Shown here: positions 54,301-64,000 of the stretch, piece after piece | How positions within the stretch are numbered: the first letter of the stretch is position 1 | Layout of the letters: every line of letters begins with the position of its first letter | Assembly (NCBI GenBank): GCA_036426205.1 | Contig: WSYH01001194.1 | Span: forward strand, 5,444-69,443 | DNA: 64,000 nt | Direction of reading: 5' to 3' | Source: Ascaphus truei | Taxonomy: Eukaryota; Chordata; Amphibia; Anura; Ascaphidae | Made by a program: the position numbers and the translations under genes | The notes under the pieces: generated by a model | What the model was told of the DNA's origin: nothing | Seen by the model: the letters and a program-made list of their open reading frames with translations, nothing else | Databases searched by the model: none

Positions 54301-54900
54301 TGTGTAAAAAAGGACAGCTAAACCTACTCTAGGACTTCTGGTGTTCTATGTCAGTACATATTATTACCATGCATAAAATACTTGTCGTTTTTTAAATCAA
54401 TGTAGAGAGTGAGAAACTAAAGTATTCTCATATGATACAACAGGATTGCTGTAGATGTGTGAATTGTCTATTAATATTGACGAATCTATTTGAACAGGAA
54501 ATATATTATTTCCTCACTACACTCCATATTTCACATTCAGTAGGCAAGATTGTTAGATCAGAGAATATCACCATTTTTTCTAAATTAACTATCCCCTAAA
54601 GCAGCATCACACATATACAATACAAATTAAATACATAAACAATACTGCACAATATTAAATTAGGTTTTAACCCCTTCAGTACCAGGGTGCACTACAAGAC
54701 CTTACCCCAGTGTCGATCATTAGGGTGTGCATGAACCCACTGAAACCAATCCACAAAAAAGTTAAATCTACTGGGCCACAATTGCCCCTAAAGTCCACAT
54801 GCTATTAAAAAATAAAAAACACAATAGAAACAAGAAAGTTTTTTCAGCCAAACAATATGGCCTAAAACACCCTTTTGCATCTACAATCACTTTTGTCTTC
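51359..54900. other. no gene recognised
   Basis: 51370-51990 has LTR-like phrases in antisense (for example GGCTTTATTGTGCC and AACAGGGTAAAGTCCCC), perhaps an old retroelement. 52000-54900 is AT-rich and looks single-copy. Confidence 0.5.
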
Positions 54901-54904
54901 ACAT

Positions 54905-55520
54905 TAAAGTATGCATACTGTTGTGTTTATTAGCTGCCTAATGACATCGTTTCCAAGTACAGATGCAGCACTTTGGTCGGTCCCGTGGCTGCAAGAATGT
55001 GCTGGTCAGCCATGTGCAATGCCTGCCCCAACATGCAATCTACTCTCGATTCTTGATCTATGTCTCACCGCCTCCCACACTACTGTACTTCTTCTCACTC
55101 ATATGTCCAAGACTTCTCCAGTGCTGCAACCTCAACTCTGGAATTCTCGACCACGCACAATAAGACCATTCCATACCATACATACATTTAAAAGTTCTAT
55201 AAAAACACACTTGGTCAAGGAGACCTATTCAACACTATTTTGACTCTTTCTTTAACTTTTATTCTGGAACTGCATACTCAGGCAAAGGCCCATGGTTTAC
55301 AGTTAAACCCAAACTGAGGAATGCCCCCTTCCCACCCTCTCGATTCCTTGTATCTCCACGCCCTACCTTTTTAGATTTTAAGCTCATTGGGGCAAATACC
55401 TATTTACAATTGTTTTAATTTGATTTAACTGTATGTACTTTTGTTGTTATACAATATTATTGTCCTCCCTCCCATTATTTTACTATGCTATGGAATATGT
55501 TGGCGCCATACAAATAAAAT
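54905..55520 (+). mobile_element. L2/CR1-like LINE 3' end
   Basis: The plus strand gives decayed C-terminal ORF2 motifs (LWNSRPRTIRPFHTIHTFKS, then IKTHLVKETY), followed by AGATTTTAAGCTCATTGGGG and the tail ATATGTTGGCGCCATACAAATAAA. It is the same class as 36120-36570 but another subfamily. Confidence 0.7.
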
Positions 55521-56529
55521 GAAATGTAAACAATTATTTGCCATCATGAATTTACACGCAAGCTCTAAAGACTCCATACTCCCATGTGAATGTGACAGGT
55601 TGAGACAACCAATGGCTTTTAAATGAAAACTTATACATTTTACATCAACACACATTTCATTTTATTGTCTGCAATGCAGGAGAACCTTTTTCTAGGACAT
55701 CTAATTGATGGATTTGGTTATTTGACTATTTCTTCAATTTGATAGTGTTTCAGATTAATGTAATATTTATAATCTTTTTGCTTTTTTTGCAATATAATTC
55801 TTCTGTCATGCATCTTTTGTATTTTTTAATAATAATATTTTTTTTTAATTCGGTTGAAATTAGAGGTAATTTTAAGACGATAATACATTGAAATACATTT
55901 TAACAAGGATCCAAAAGCTGGCACCGGTGCATTAACTGCCTTTTTTTCTGGAGTGCTTCTTATGTGTTTGTTGTCTTACCATTTTAAATATGGGTAGCTC
56001 CATCCTGGTTGGCTATTATGTGGTTAAAGGGTTGATTGATCGAAGAGGTCAAACTGTATAGGATCATCAGGTTCGGCCTCTCCCATTCTTTCACATCACC
56101 AGCGATGCCATTATGGGGAGTAAATTGGTATAAATAGATACACCCTTCTTATAGAAGTTAGTTCTAAGCAAAGTTAATTCTTTGTTCTCATGTACTGTCC
56201 TGTATCATGCCTGTTCCAATGTAAGCTCCATAAGAAAGGATTGGGAAGTTAATATATATGGAAAAGGTATGCAATTGCAATATATTCTCAAAGGGCTTCT
56301 GGTACAGGAACCTTTATAATACAGGATCATTCTGCATGGAAGGCTCCAGTGCATTAGCGAATCCAAGGATTAATTCTGGCCACATCCTTTTCTACAGGCA
56401 GCATGATGATTATCTCTAATGGGTAGGCTCAGGACCTTCTAGTGGATGATTCTCCAAACCTTCTAACGTGCACGTGTTTCATAGTATCACAGCTTACCGT
56501 AAAGATGAGATTATATCAGGTATATCTAG
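55521..56529. other. AT-rich DNA without a gene
   Basis: Nothing recognised. Confidence 0.6.
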
Positions 56530-57310
56530 CTGCTGGAACAGTGCAGTAAATGGTCTTTCTCCAGCTCACACAGAGTTAATCCTCCATGGAATGGCTGTTT
56601 CAGGTGCTGACTAATCAGGATGGACTCCCTCAGTGAATAAAGAAATGTTTAAGGCAAACACAGAGTGATGGCATGTGAGAGAGAGATTGCTGCCAGAGAG
56701 ACACTGCTGATTGTGACACAGAGAGAGAGACTGTTTTCTCCAGAGATGGACAGGGAGGGGGGAGGGAAAAAAAGTGCTCCCCAGCTGCAGAAGCTGGTTA
56801 AAGAGGACCTACAGAGGATAGTTTCTCTGGGCTCAGGTGGGGCCAAGTTCCACTAAGAAGGAAAGAACGCAAGACCGTACTAAAGCAGGGACGTCTTCTC
56901 CTTAAGGAGGACTAAGCTAAGCAAAACCCTTACTATTGTATGCAGAGACTGTTACATTGTTGCATATGCCAGGGTATGTTTTGGCTTGGGAACCAGCTTA
57001 GCTGCCATGCAGTTAGTGAGGGCGAAAGCTACAGTGTAGTTAGCTTTCCCTAAAGGGAATAGGAGTTTATTTTATTATTTGGTTTTATTAAAGGGACGGT
57101 GGGCCTGTTGGTATATGATTTAATCCCTGTAAATAACACCCTGCATAGAAAATACAGTGTTTCCGGCCTTAAATTGGGATAAAAGAGACTGCAACGTGGT
57201 GTGGGCATCACAATGTATATGATCAATGTGTTTTTTGGACTATGTTCAATAAAGACACATTTGTTTTATAAAAGTTCCTGGCGGACATTTCTATTTTTCA
57301 CACATACTCA
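56530..57310 (+). mobile_element. LTR related to 50712-51358
   Basis: Shares the order CACAGAGTTAATC, GTATGTTTTGG, CAGCTTAGCTG, TTAGTGAGGGC, CCTAAAGGGAATAGG and TTAAAGGGACGGTG with the solo LTR, plus AATAAA at 57248-57253. The ends are not sharp and no target duplication was found. Confidence 0.55.
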
Positions 57311-58378
57311 CCCTGCAATGACCCAGCACCATTTATTTGACCGGTTTTATGAAGTTCTTTTGCTGTAACCCTTTATGCCAGGAGAAAGAACCAATGTGAA
57401 GCTAAGCATTTTAAGTTCTTTTGTGATTTTTGCTAGTTTTGAAACTTTTAAAGCAAAGAAAGTATTTGGGATTTTTCCGCCTTCCACGTCCCTCTCTCCC
57501 TTCACTTCCCTTCCCCGCCCCTCCTTTCCCTCCCCTCCTCCCCTCATTCGGTTCCCTATGAAGTCACTTTGTTAATCCCATGATGCTACATTAGTACCCG
57601 ATATCCTGTTGTCTTTTTGGCTGTATGTGAGTCTTCACTGTGGTGCTATCTCTTTCCACCCCCTAAATATTTCTCTCCTCCTGTGTCATCTGTGAGTAGG
57701 CAGTGGTAAGTGCTTTATTCTGATTCTCCTGTTAGTTTACATTTTGTGACGCATGCGCGATCGTGTAGTCATTCAGCTGCGATCTCTGTGGCGATCTCTA
57801 GTCGCTATGCAGAGAGGCAGGCAGCGGACGATCAGCTGGGATGGATCCAAGATGGTGCCTGACCGACCTCCTTCACATATATATACACTTACCTGTTGAT
57901 TGCAGTTCCCGCGTTTCATGACGTTTTAATTGATTTTTCAAGCTCTCTCACTGGTGGGTGCTCGGTATTTATGGTAGTCACGTTCATTCTGTTGTTGCAC
58001 GTCCTTGAGAAAGGTCCCATTCAGAGGACCGAAATGTCGGAGTGTATGCCGGTCATCTTAAAACAATAGTTTTTGGAGTGCATTTGTGTGCGGTCTCGTC
58101 CTTCATACAGCACTGTTTTGAGGATTATCTTGTCAATAATATATATTATATATATAATAGGGCATACGTTACCGTTCCGAGGTCTGCTAAGCAAGAGACA
58201 GCACTCAATGGTAGAAATATCAAAAGTGTATTAGTGATAGCAGTGATACATCAAGAAACCCCAATATATAATATATTTGTTACAGCAGGATGTTTTATTA
58301 AATAAGTTAGCAAAATGTATTTTTTTAACAGTATGGCTATAATAAATAATGTTACACCAATTATTTATATTTACTAAT
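57311..58378. other. intergenic sequence with CT tract and hammerhead-like motif
   Basis: Pyrimidine tract at 57480-57550. CpG-richer stretch at 57745-57830. Hammerhead-like block listed separately. No gene. Confidence 0.5.
58004..58037 (+). ncRNA. hammerhead-like motif, degenerate
   Basis: CTTGAGA, then an A-A-led hairpin GGTCC/GGACC, then GAAATGTC. The hairpin/GAAA/GTC order is kept, but the first core box has changed (CUUGAGA instead of CUGANGA) and stem I is poor. Confidence 0.35.
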
Positions 58379-58860
58379 GTAGCCTAGTGCCCCTGGCTAT
58401 GGGTTTCCTGGCCCTGGCACATAGGTCCTGGTAAATGCAGGCATTTTTAGGGTTAACTCCTTCCTCATGAGCCAGCATGAGAGTCCTGCGGCACACTACT
58501 AATTGTATTCAATTGTAGCCATAGCCAGGTGCAGGCTAGTGGCTGTTTAAAGGGTTGATGCCTGTTCCACCCTCAGACCTGCCCAGTTTTGGGGCAGAGT
58601 CACTAACCCCTCCCCCCCAGGTATATAAGATGCTTCTCCCAAATTGAGTGTGTGAGATTCCAGGATGTAGCCTGAGCGAGGTGGTTCTACCTCACCCCAT
58701 CAGGGCTCAAGCCTTCGGGGGCGTAGTCAGGGACAAAGAGACCACATGATGCTAGGGAAGGTGTTCATCTGTAGGGTGTGATGAAGTACCTCTCTTGCAT
58801 GGGAGACGGAATTTGCTTGCCTGCCAATAAATGATACAACGTTCCCTGTCTCCTGTCTCA
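58379..58860 (+). mobile_element. LTR with TATA box and polyA signal
   Basis: Starts TGTAGCCTAGTGCC. GTATATAAGATG at 58621-58632 is a TATA box and AATAAA at 58826-58831 a polyadenylation signal, about 200 bp apart as in retroviral-type LTRs. The right boundary near 58860 is followed by a degenerate repeat-bearing leader. No target duplication was identified. Confidence 0.55.
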
Positions 58861-60540
58861 TTACTGGAAAGAGGTGCCCGTGGGGTCCATCGCTGCCTCT
58901 GGCAAACCCTCAGGAAGGAGGCGCTGCACCAGATGAGTTCCCTTGCCTTTCCCCATACCAATGCGGAAACTCAGGCTTCCTGACAGACAACAGGTGAGCC
59001 CATACAGCAATACGTACACCCGTAACAGCCAGATATTCCTCAGGGGGTTAGAGATTTTCAATTTGGAGGCACTGCTGAAATTTTGGGCAAGGGGAAACAC
59101 CAAAAAGTAAGGAGGTAATGCGGAGGGAGAAGCAGACGCCAGCTGCTATATCCACGCCAATTTCCCTCACTGCTTGCATGCTGGGGTGCTCGCTACGGGG
59201 ACACGCATCCAGCTCATAGGGCAAGCTCACCGCTGCCATACTGAGAGGTGAATGGGGGCACTCACCGTATCAGAACCGTTTTATTACCTAGACCGGGACA
59301 ATCGCATGAACTGAGAGGTGCCTGAAACCCACCGTATCAGGCCACGTCCCTTCACATTCTATGGCTGAGATGTGCCTAAACCCCATGGTATTAGCCAAAG
59401 GCACACAGGTAATACGCCTCTGATGTGGACTGCTTTGAAGACAGCACCCCAATTGGGGATTACCTGCGGGGTGCTCTAAATGGTTACATGTTCCAGGGTT
59501 GAGATGTGTTTGAAACCCATAGTATCAGCTGAGGACATGCTGCACTATGCCCACGTGGTGGATCGCTTGAAAGGCAGCACCCCAAATTTTGGACTGTAGT
59601 CGTGTGCTCAACTACTGTGTTTTAGAATGGCAGGGGGAGGTAGTGGGGTCAACGGTTTGGATGGTTTGCAAGATAGCACCCCCAATCTGGGACTACCCAC
59701 CTGCGGAGGCGGAGGGAACAGTGCGTGCAGAGTATGAGTGGCCGCTTGGAAAAAGAGCATCCTCAAATGTGAACTCTAAACATGCTCTGAAGTGAATTCA
59801 GGGTCCCTGAATAGGGTCCCAAAAAGCAGTTTCCACCCAAATCGGGAGAACTGTGTGCAGAGTTTGCGAAAAGCAAGCTCTGATTTTTGCAGAATATGTG
59901 TGGCTTGGCGCAAAATTCATAGCCATGTCCTTGTACCAGTGCCCAGGACTCCTGGATCCACCAGGGTAGGAAACCAGTTTCAATGGTTGCCATGTGGGGT
60001 GTGGCTGGATGCAGCTATCACACCCGGCAGACGCACATGGTAACCTCTCAGACAAGACCTGTGTATACTAGACTCTCCAAGATGTCGTCTACTGCCAGGA
60101 CTGAGCCTATAGCCCAATGGCTGGAGTTACCAGAAGGGGTTCTCCTCATCACTATCGAGGGCAAGGACTTGTTGCTGTTACTCTGTCCCTGTGGGGGGGG
60201 ACTGGGAGTTCTGGCATGCTGTCAGCAATGTGATGTTCTGTTTTTCCAGCTGGGGGACCCTGATCGTGCTATGCCTTACCCTGGGATGGAGCCTACCATT
60301 CTCCAGATGATCGAGCAGCTCCAGAGGCTCATCGGAAGATTATCGGAGAATGTAGCAGCAGGCTACTGGGACTTTCTATATGAACTATTCTGTCCCTTTC
60401 CCAGAGTGGCTGCTTACACGCCCTTCTATTTTGTTTTGCTTACACTCCCTGCCAGGAACGCTATAGTCATATCCCCACATACCACGCTGTGACTACAAGT
60501 GTGACTAACTATCACGGGAGACAAGGCAGTTTACACCTTT
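58861..60540 (+). other. internal/leader region of an LTR element, degenerate tandem motifs
   Basis: Two phrases alternate: CTGAGA(G/T)GTG...CCC(A)CCGTATCAG at 59240, 59310, 59364 and 59500, and (G)GCAGCACCCCAA...GGGACTA at 59446, 59574 and 59675. They form a decayed tandem array of 100-140 bp units. The plus-strand frame 60082-60492 (begins MSSTARTEPIAQWLELPEG) could be the start of a gag, but I do not recognise it. Confidence 0.4.
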
Positions 60541-60904
60541 TTACCAGGATCATTCATTGAGCAAAACAAGATAATGAAATAAATTGTAATTTATTTGCAT
60601 AAATTGGCATACACACAGTAAAACACAAACTACAGACAAAAAGCACACTTACTGGGGATCTGGGATCGAAAACAAGACTCTTCTAGATGCAGGGAACTCA
60701 AAATAAGAGTTTTACTCTGACCGGGACTTAGCCCGGAATCTCCTGGTTCACAAATTGGCATGAAGTTCCACACGCCACCGCTCCCTTCTCTTCTGAGAAC
60801 TTGGACTCTTTTGACCGGAAGCTACCACTACTGGGTCAGCGGGAAATCTGAAATTGCCAAGCGACATGCGCAAGTTTGCCACTTCATGCCACCCGCTGGG
60901 TCAG
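60541..60904. other. no gene recognised
   Basis: AT-rich then mixed sequence left of the Gypsy LTR; no frame of note. Confidence 0.5.
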
Positions 60905-61719
60905 TGTCACGCTGCGCTCACCATGGACAAGGAGGGACCCTGGAACTGAGGTGAGATGGGTAACACCTTCACCCACAGCTGCGGGGACATGCCTAGAAGG
61001 TGGATAGTAGGCGTCTGGAACTGCACGGGAGTAAAAGGTGAAAGTTCAGATACTCGCCGGATGTTTTGGGAGGTTCCAGAAGAATAGTCGGTGCCGAGAG
61101 TCTGGGGTCCAGAGCCGGGAGGTAGGTCGGAATCCGTAAGCTGAAGTGGAGGGTCGGAGAGTGCGGGAGGTCAGAGGGCAAGCCAAGGGTCGAAATCCAG
61201 AGTGGGTCCACAGCCAAGCCGGTTCGGTACACAGGAGATCACTAGGGAAGACAGAGACACAAGCACTAAGGCAGGCACGACCGTGGGTAACGCAGGTCAC
61301 ACAAAGCTATGCTCAGCCAAAGAAGGAATTGCTGAGCAGGGTATAAATGGGAAGAGGGACCAATAGGAAGAGGGGGAGTGATGGGGGAGCTGCCCCAAGT
61401 AAGGCAGGGATTGGTGAAGGACGATTGCCACAGCTGATAGCTTGCCGCGAGGCTTGTGGGCGGTGCACGCGTATCAGGCGTGTGCGCCGCACGGGAGAGG
61501 TACGCGCGGCCCGAGCTGGGGGCGGGAGCTCCTCCTGTGGGAGGACGTAAAAGTCCGTGGTCGTGCGCGCGCATGCTCGCGTCCTGTAGCAACCGCGGGG
61601 ATCAGGGAGGAGGAAGGAGGATCCCACTCGTGGCGGTGAGGCAGTGGAGCCGGAGCGTGCCGGGTGAGTAGAGTCACGGGGGAACCCTCTTTTAGAGAGG
61701 TGTTCCTCGGGACCTTACA
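60905..61719 (-). mobile_element. 3' LTR of a Ty3/Gypsy element
   Basis: On the minus strand the LTR starts TGTAAGGTCCCGAGG at 61719, immediately after a polypurine tract AAGGGGGGGTAC (61720-61733), and ends GCAGCGTGACA at 60905: 815 bp with TG...CA ends. The end sequence matches the solo LTR at 18539-19311. The CpG-rich centre on both strands yields chance frames. The 5' LTR lies outside the window. Confidence 0.85.
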
Positions 61720-61769
61720 GTACCCCCCCTTGAGGAGCGGCCTCAGGACGACTCCAATATGGCTTTTGG

Positions 61770-62924
61770 GGAAACTTAGAATGGAAGATTCTCAGCAGTC
61801 TGGGAGCATGTATTTGGTGGTAGGGTACCCAAGATCTTTCTTTTGGACCAAAGCCCTTCCAGTGAACCAGGTACTGCACTGAACCCCTCATTTTCCTGGA
61901 ATCCAGAATGGACTGACTTCAAACTCCTCCTGCCCCTGAACTATGACTGGTTTAGGGCCAACTGGTGTCTTGTGGAACCGCGGGCTCTGGGACACAGGTT
62001 TTAGCAGCGACATGTGGAACACGGAGGGTATTCTCATGGATGGAGGAAGTTCCAGGCGATATGCCACAGGATTGATCTGTTCCACCACTGAGAATGGGCC
62101 CAAGTACCTGGAGGGCAGTTTGTGGCTAGGAGTCTTCAATCTAATGTTCTTGGAGGAGAGCCAGACCTTATCTCCTGACTTGAAGACTGGTGCCTGTCGG
62201 CGGTGAAGATCTGCCTGTGCCTTTTGTCTGCGGGTTGCCTTTCCCAGAGCCTCTTGGATTCTTTTCCAGGATTCTTGCAGGTCCTTGATTCGGTCCTCCG
62301 CCGCTGGGACTCCAGAAGGAACTGAGGTGATGGGAAGCTGACCCGGGTGGAAACCATAATTAATGAAAAGGGGGGATTTCAGCATGGAGCTGTTCTTTAA
62401 AGAGTTATGGGAGAACTCTGCCCATGGAAGCAAATCTACCCAATTGTCCTGGCTGTCCGCGATGAAGCATCGGAGGTATTGCTCCAATGTCTGTTCGTTC
62501 TCTCGGTTTGCCCATTAGTTTGGGGGTGATACCCGGAAGAAAAATGGAGGGTAATATCCATCCTACGAGCGAAGGCCCGCCATTTTTTTGAGATGAATTC
62601 GGTACCTCGATCGGATACGATGGAAAGAGGAACTCCGTGAATGCGGAATTTTTCCCTAATAAAAATGTCTGCCAGGGTTGTGGAATTGGGCAGCCCTTTG
62701 AGAGGGACGAAATGAGCCTGCTTGGATAAACGATCCACGATAACTAAAATGGTATTCATCCCCCTAGATGTTGGAAGTTCTACCACAAAGTCCATGGACA
62801 GGTGACTCCAGGGGCGTTCCGGTATGGGCAGGGGTTGTAGGAGACCGTACGGCTTTTTACGAATGGTCTTGACCTGGGCGCAGATTGGACAGGTTCTTAC
62901 GTATTCCGAAATGTCCTGCAACAT
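61770..62924 (-). pseudogene. Gypsy chromovirus integrase with chromodomain (frameshifted)
   Basis: Frame 62436-62924 carries the integrase core: MDFVVELPTS (first catalytic Asp), IVSDRGTEF (second Asp) and HPQTNGQTERTN (Glu). A frameshift at about 62490 passes to frame 61888-62487: PWAEFSHNS, a basic helix, the GPF/Y module (SRYLGPFSVVEQINPVAYRL) and HMSLLKP. A second shift near 61895 leads to a chromodomain-like block ([16 protein letters not shown]) that ends near 61770, just before the polypurine tract. The order integrase, GPF/Y, chromodomain is that of chromoviruses, where the chromodomain steers insertion. Two frameshifts inactivate this copy. Confidence 0.88.
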
Positions 62925-63099
62925 GGTCGGCCACCAAAAGGTACGGCCAATGAGGTCAGAGGTTCTGCTGATGCCTGGGTGACTGGCTGACTTAGAGGAA
63001 TGACCCCACTCAAGAATCTTCTTCAGGAAACGTGGAGCTGCATACAGACGCCGACGGCACCTTAAGCCCTCTCGGGAGGTTAGACTGTGCTGCCATGAC

Positions 63100-64000
63100 C
63101 TGATCCAGGATATCGAAGGAGTTGGCCGAGATTATATATTTGGAGGATAAAATTGTCTCGGAGGTAACCTCGAAGTTGTCCTCGAACAGGAATTGTTGTG
63201 AGAGTGCGTCCGCCTTTTGATTTTTAGAGCCGGGAATGTAAGATATGAGGTAATTGAATCTCGAGAAGAAAAGGGACCATCAAGCCTGACGTGCCCCAAG
63301 CCGACGTGCACTCTCAATATAAAGTAGATTTTTATGGTCAGTGAGGATTGAAATGGGGGTCTCCGTTCCCTCCAGAAGATGTCTCCATTCCTGAAGGGCG
63401 AGTTTAATAGCCAGGAGTTCTCTGTTTCCGACGTCATAGTTACGTTCTGCCGAGGATTTTTTTTTTGAAAAGAACCTGCAGGGGTGAAGTTTGGCCTGTG
63501 TGGACTGTCTCTGAGAGAGGATGGCGCCAGCACTGACATCGGATGCGTCTACCTCCAGGGTAAAGGGAAGCCTGGGGTCAGGATGATGCAAAATAGGAGC
63601 GGAAGCGAAAGACTTCTTGAGGGAGTCGAAAGCTTGGAGAGCAGCAGGAGATCAAGCTGCTGTGTTAGCTCCCTTCTTGGTAAGGGCAGTGATGGGAGCC
63701 ATGGTAGAAGAAAAATTCATGATGAATTTACAATAGTAGTTCGCAAATCCTAAGAACCACTGTATGGCTTTCAGGGAAGTGGGTTGTGGCCATTCTAAGA
63801 CAGCTTTAAGTTTGGTTGGATCCATAGAGAAGCCTGTGCTAGAAATGATGTATCCTAGAAAGGGAATGGAAGAAAGATGAAAAGAACATTTCTCCAGCTT
63901 AGCATAGAGATGGTTTTCTCGAAGGCGGGACAGGACTAATTTGGTGTGCTGAATGTGGTCAGGGAGGGACTTAGAAAAAATGAGGATATCATCAAAGTAC
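63100..64000 (-). pseudogene. Gypsy reverse transcriptase (partial) and RNase H
   Basis: Reading left from the window edge on the minus strand, the RT palm begins in the YFDDILIFS catalytic box (63974-64000), followed by FLGYIIS and a connection domain with WFLGFANYYCKF. An in-frame stop lies near 63652. The RNase H follows: [16 protein letters not shown] (catalytic Asp), [17 protein letters not shown] (catalytic Glu) and [12 protein letters not shown] frame change near 63285 then leads to YIPGSKNQKADALSQQ, the end of RNase H. The N-terminal RT, protease and gag lie beyond the right edge. One stop and one shift make it non-coding. Confidence 0.88.

Noticed and set aside
60082..60492. Candidate retroviral gag start after the LTR at 58379
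   Set aside because: One open frame only, with no recognisable matrix or capsid motif; reported as unassigned instead.

Overview
The window looks like repeat-rich, non-coding DNA of a vertebrate, most likely an anuran amphibian. The evidence is the mix of elements: Penelope-like retroelements (PLEs) with GIY-YIG endonucleases, a Tc1-type transposon, an L1-type LINE, L2/CR1-like LINE tails, Ty3/Gypsy chromovirus LTRs, hairpin MITEs, many (TA)n runs, and a frog-style C2H2 zinc-finger array. The species call is an inference. I see no bacterial-type operons, CRISPR arrays, rRNA or tRNA genes.

The only host-gene-like coding region is a plus-strand terminal exon (about 15664-18041). It encodes one isolated C2H2 finger, a linker, and 24 tandem 28-residue fingers with nearly identical backbones. 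Variation is concentrated at the DNA-contact helix positions. This layout is the one known from the last exon of PRDM9/PRDM7. No SET, KRAB or SSXRD exon is visible upstream, where the putative intron has taken in a PLE.

Layout. 0-0.4 kb: LTR-like end. 0.7-4.6 kb: AT microsatellites, a GC-rich minisatellite, then GT-rich and CT-rich blocks. 4.56-5.70 kb: a 1.1 kb palindrome. 6.0-8.5 kb (minus): a gag-only LTR-type element split by a 399 bp MITE. 8.54-15.27 kb (minus): PLE-1, bounded by direct pseudo-LTRs and hit by a second copy of the same MITE. 15.66-18.5 kb: zinc-finger exon. 18.5-21.2 kb: two solo-type LTRs. 21.5-25.4 kb: a Tc1 element holding a nested inverted-repeat element, which itself holds a truncated L1. 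25.4-35.2 kb: PLE-2 copies in both orientations. 35.2-40.2 kb: LINE tails and several hammerhead-bearing repeats. 40.2-44.9 kb: mostly single-copy AT-rich DNA. 44.9-50.6 kb: a complex foldback region. 50.7-51.4 kb: a solo LTR with a clean target duplication. 54.9-60.5 kb: another LINE tail and LTR pieces. 60.9-64.0 kb (minus): the 3' LTR and pol of a Gypsy chromovirus that runs off the right edge.

The most unusual shared signal is a set of at least nine hammerhead-ribozyme-like modules (core C-T-G-A-N-G-A, hairpin, G-A-A-A) in otherwise different repeats. One (38822-38866) matches the full type I hammerhead consensus, including a GUC cleavage triplet. The PLE-2 pseudo-LTR copies carry another with an extended stem I, and two of the three have lost the catalytic G12 by what looks like CpG decay.
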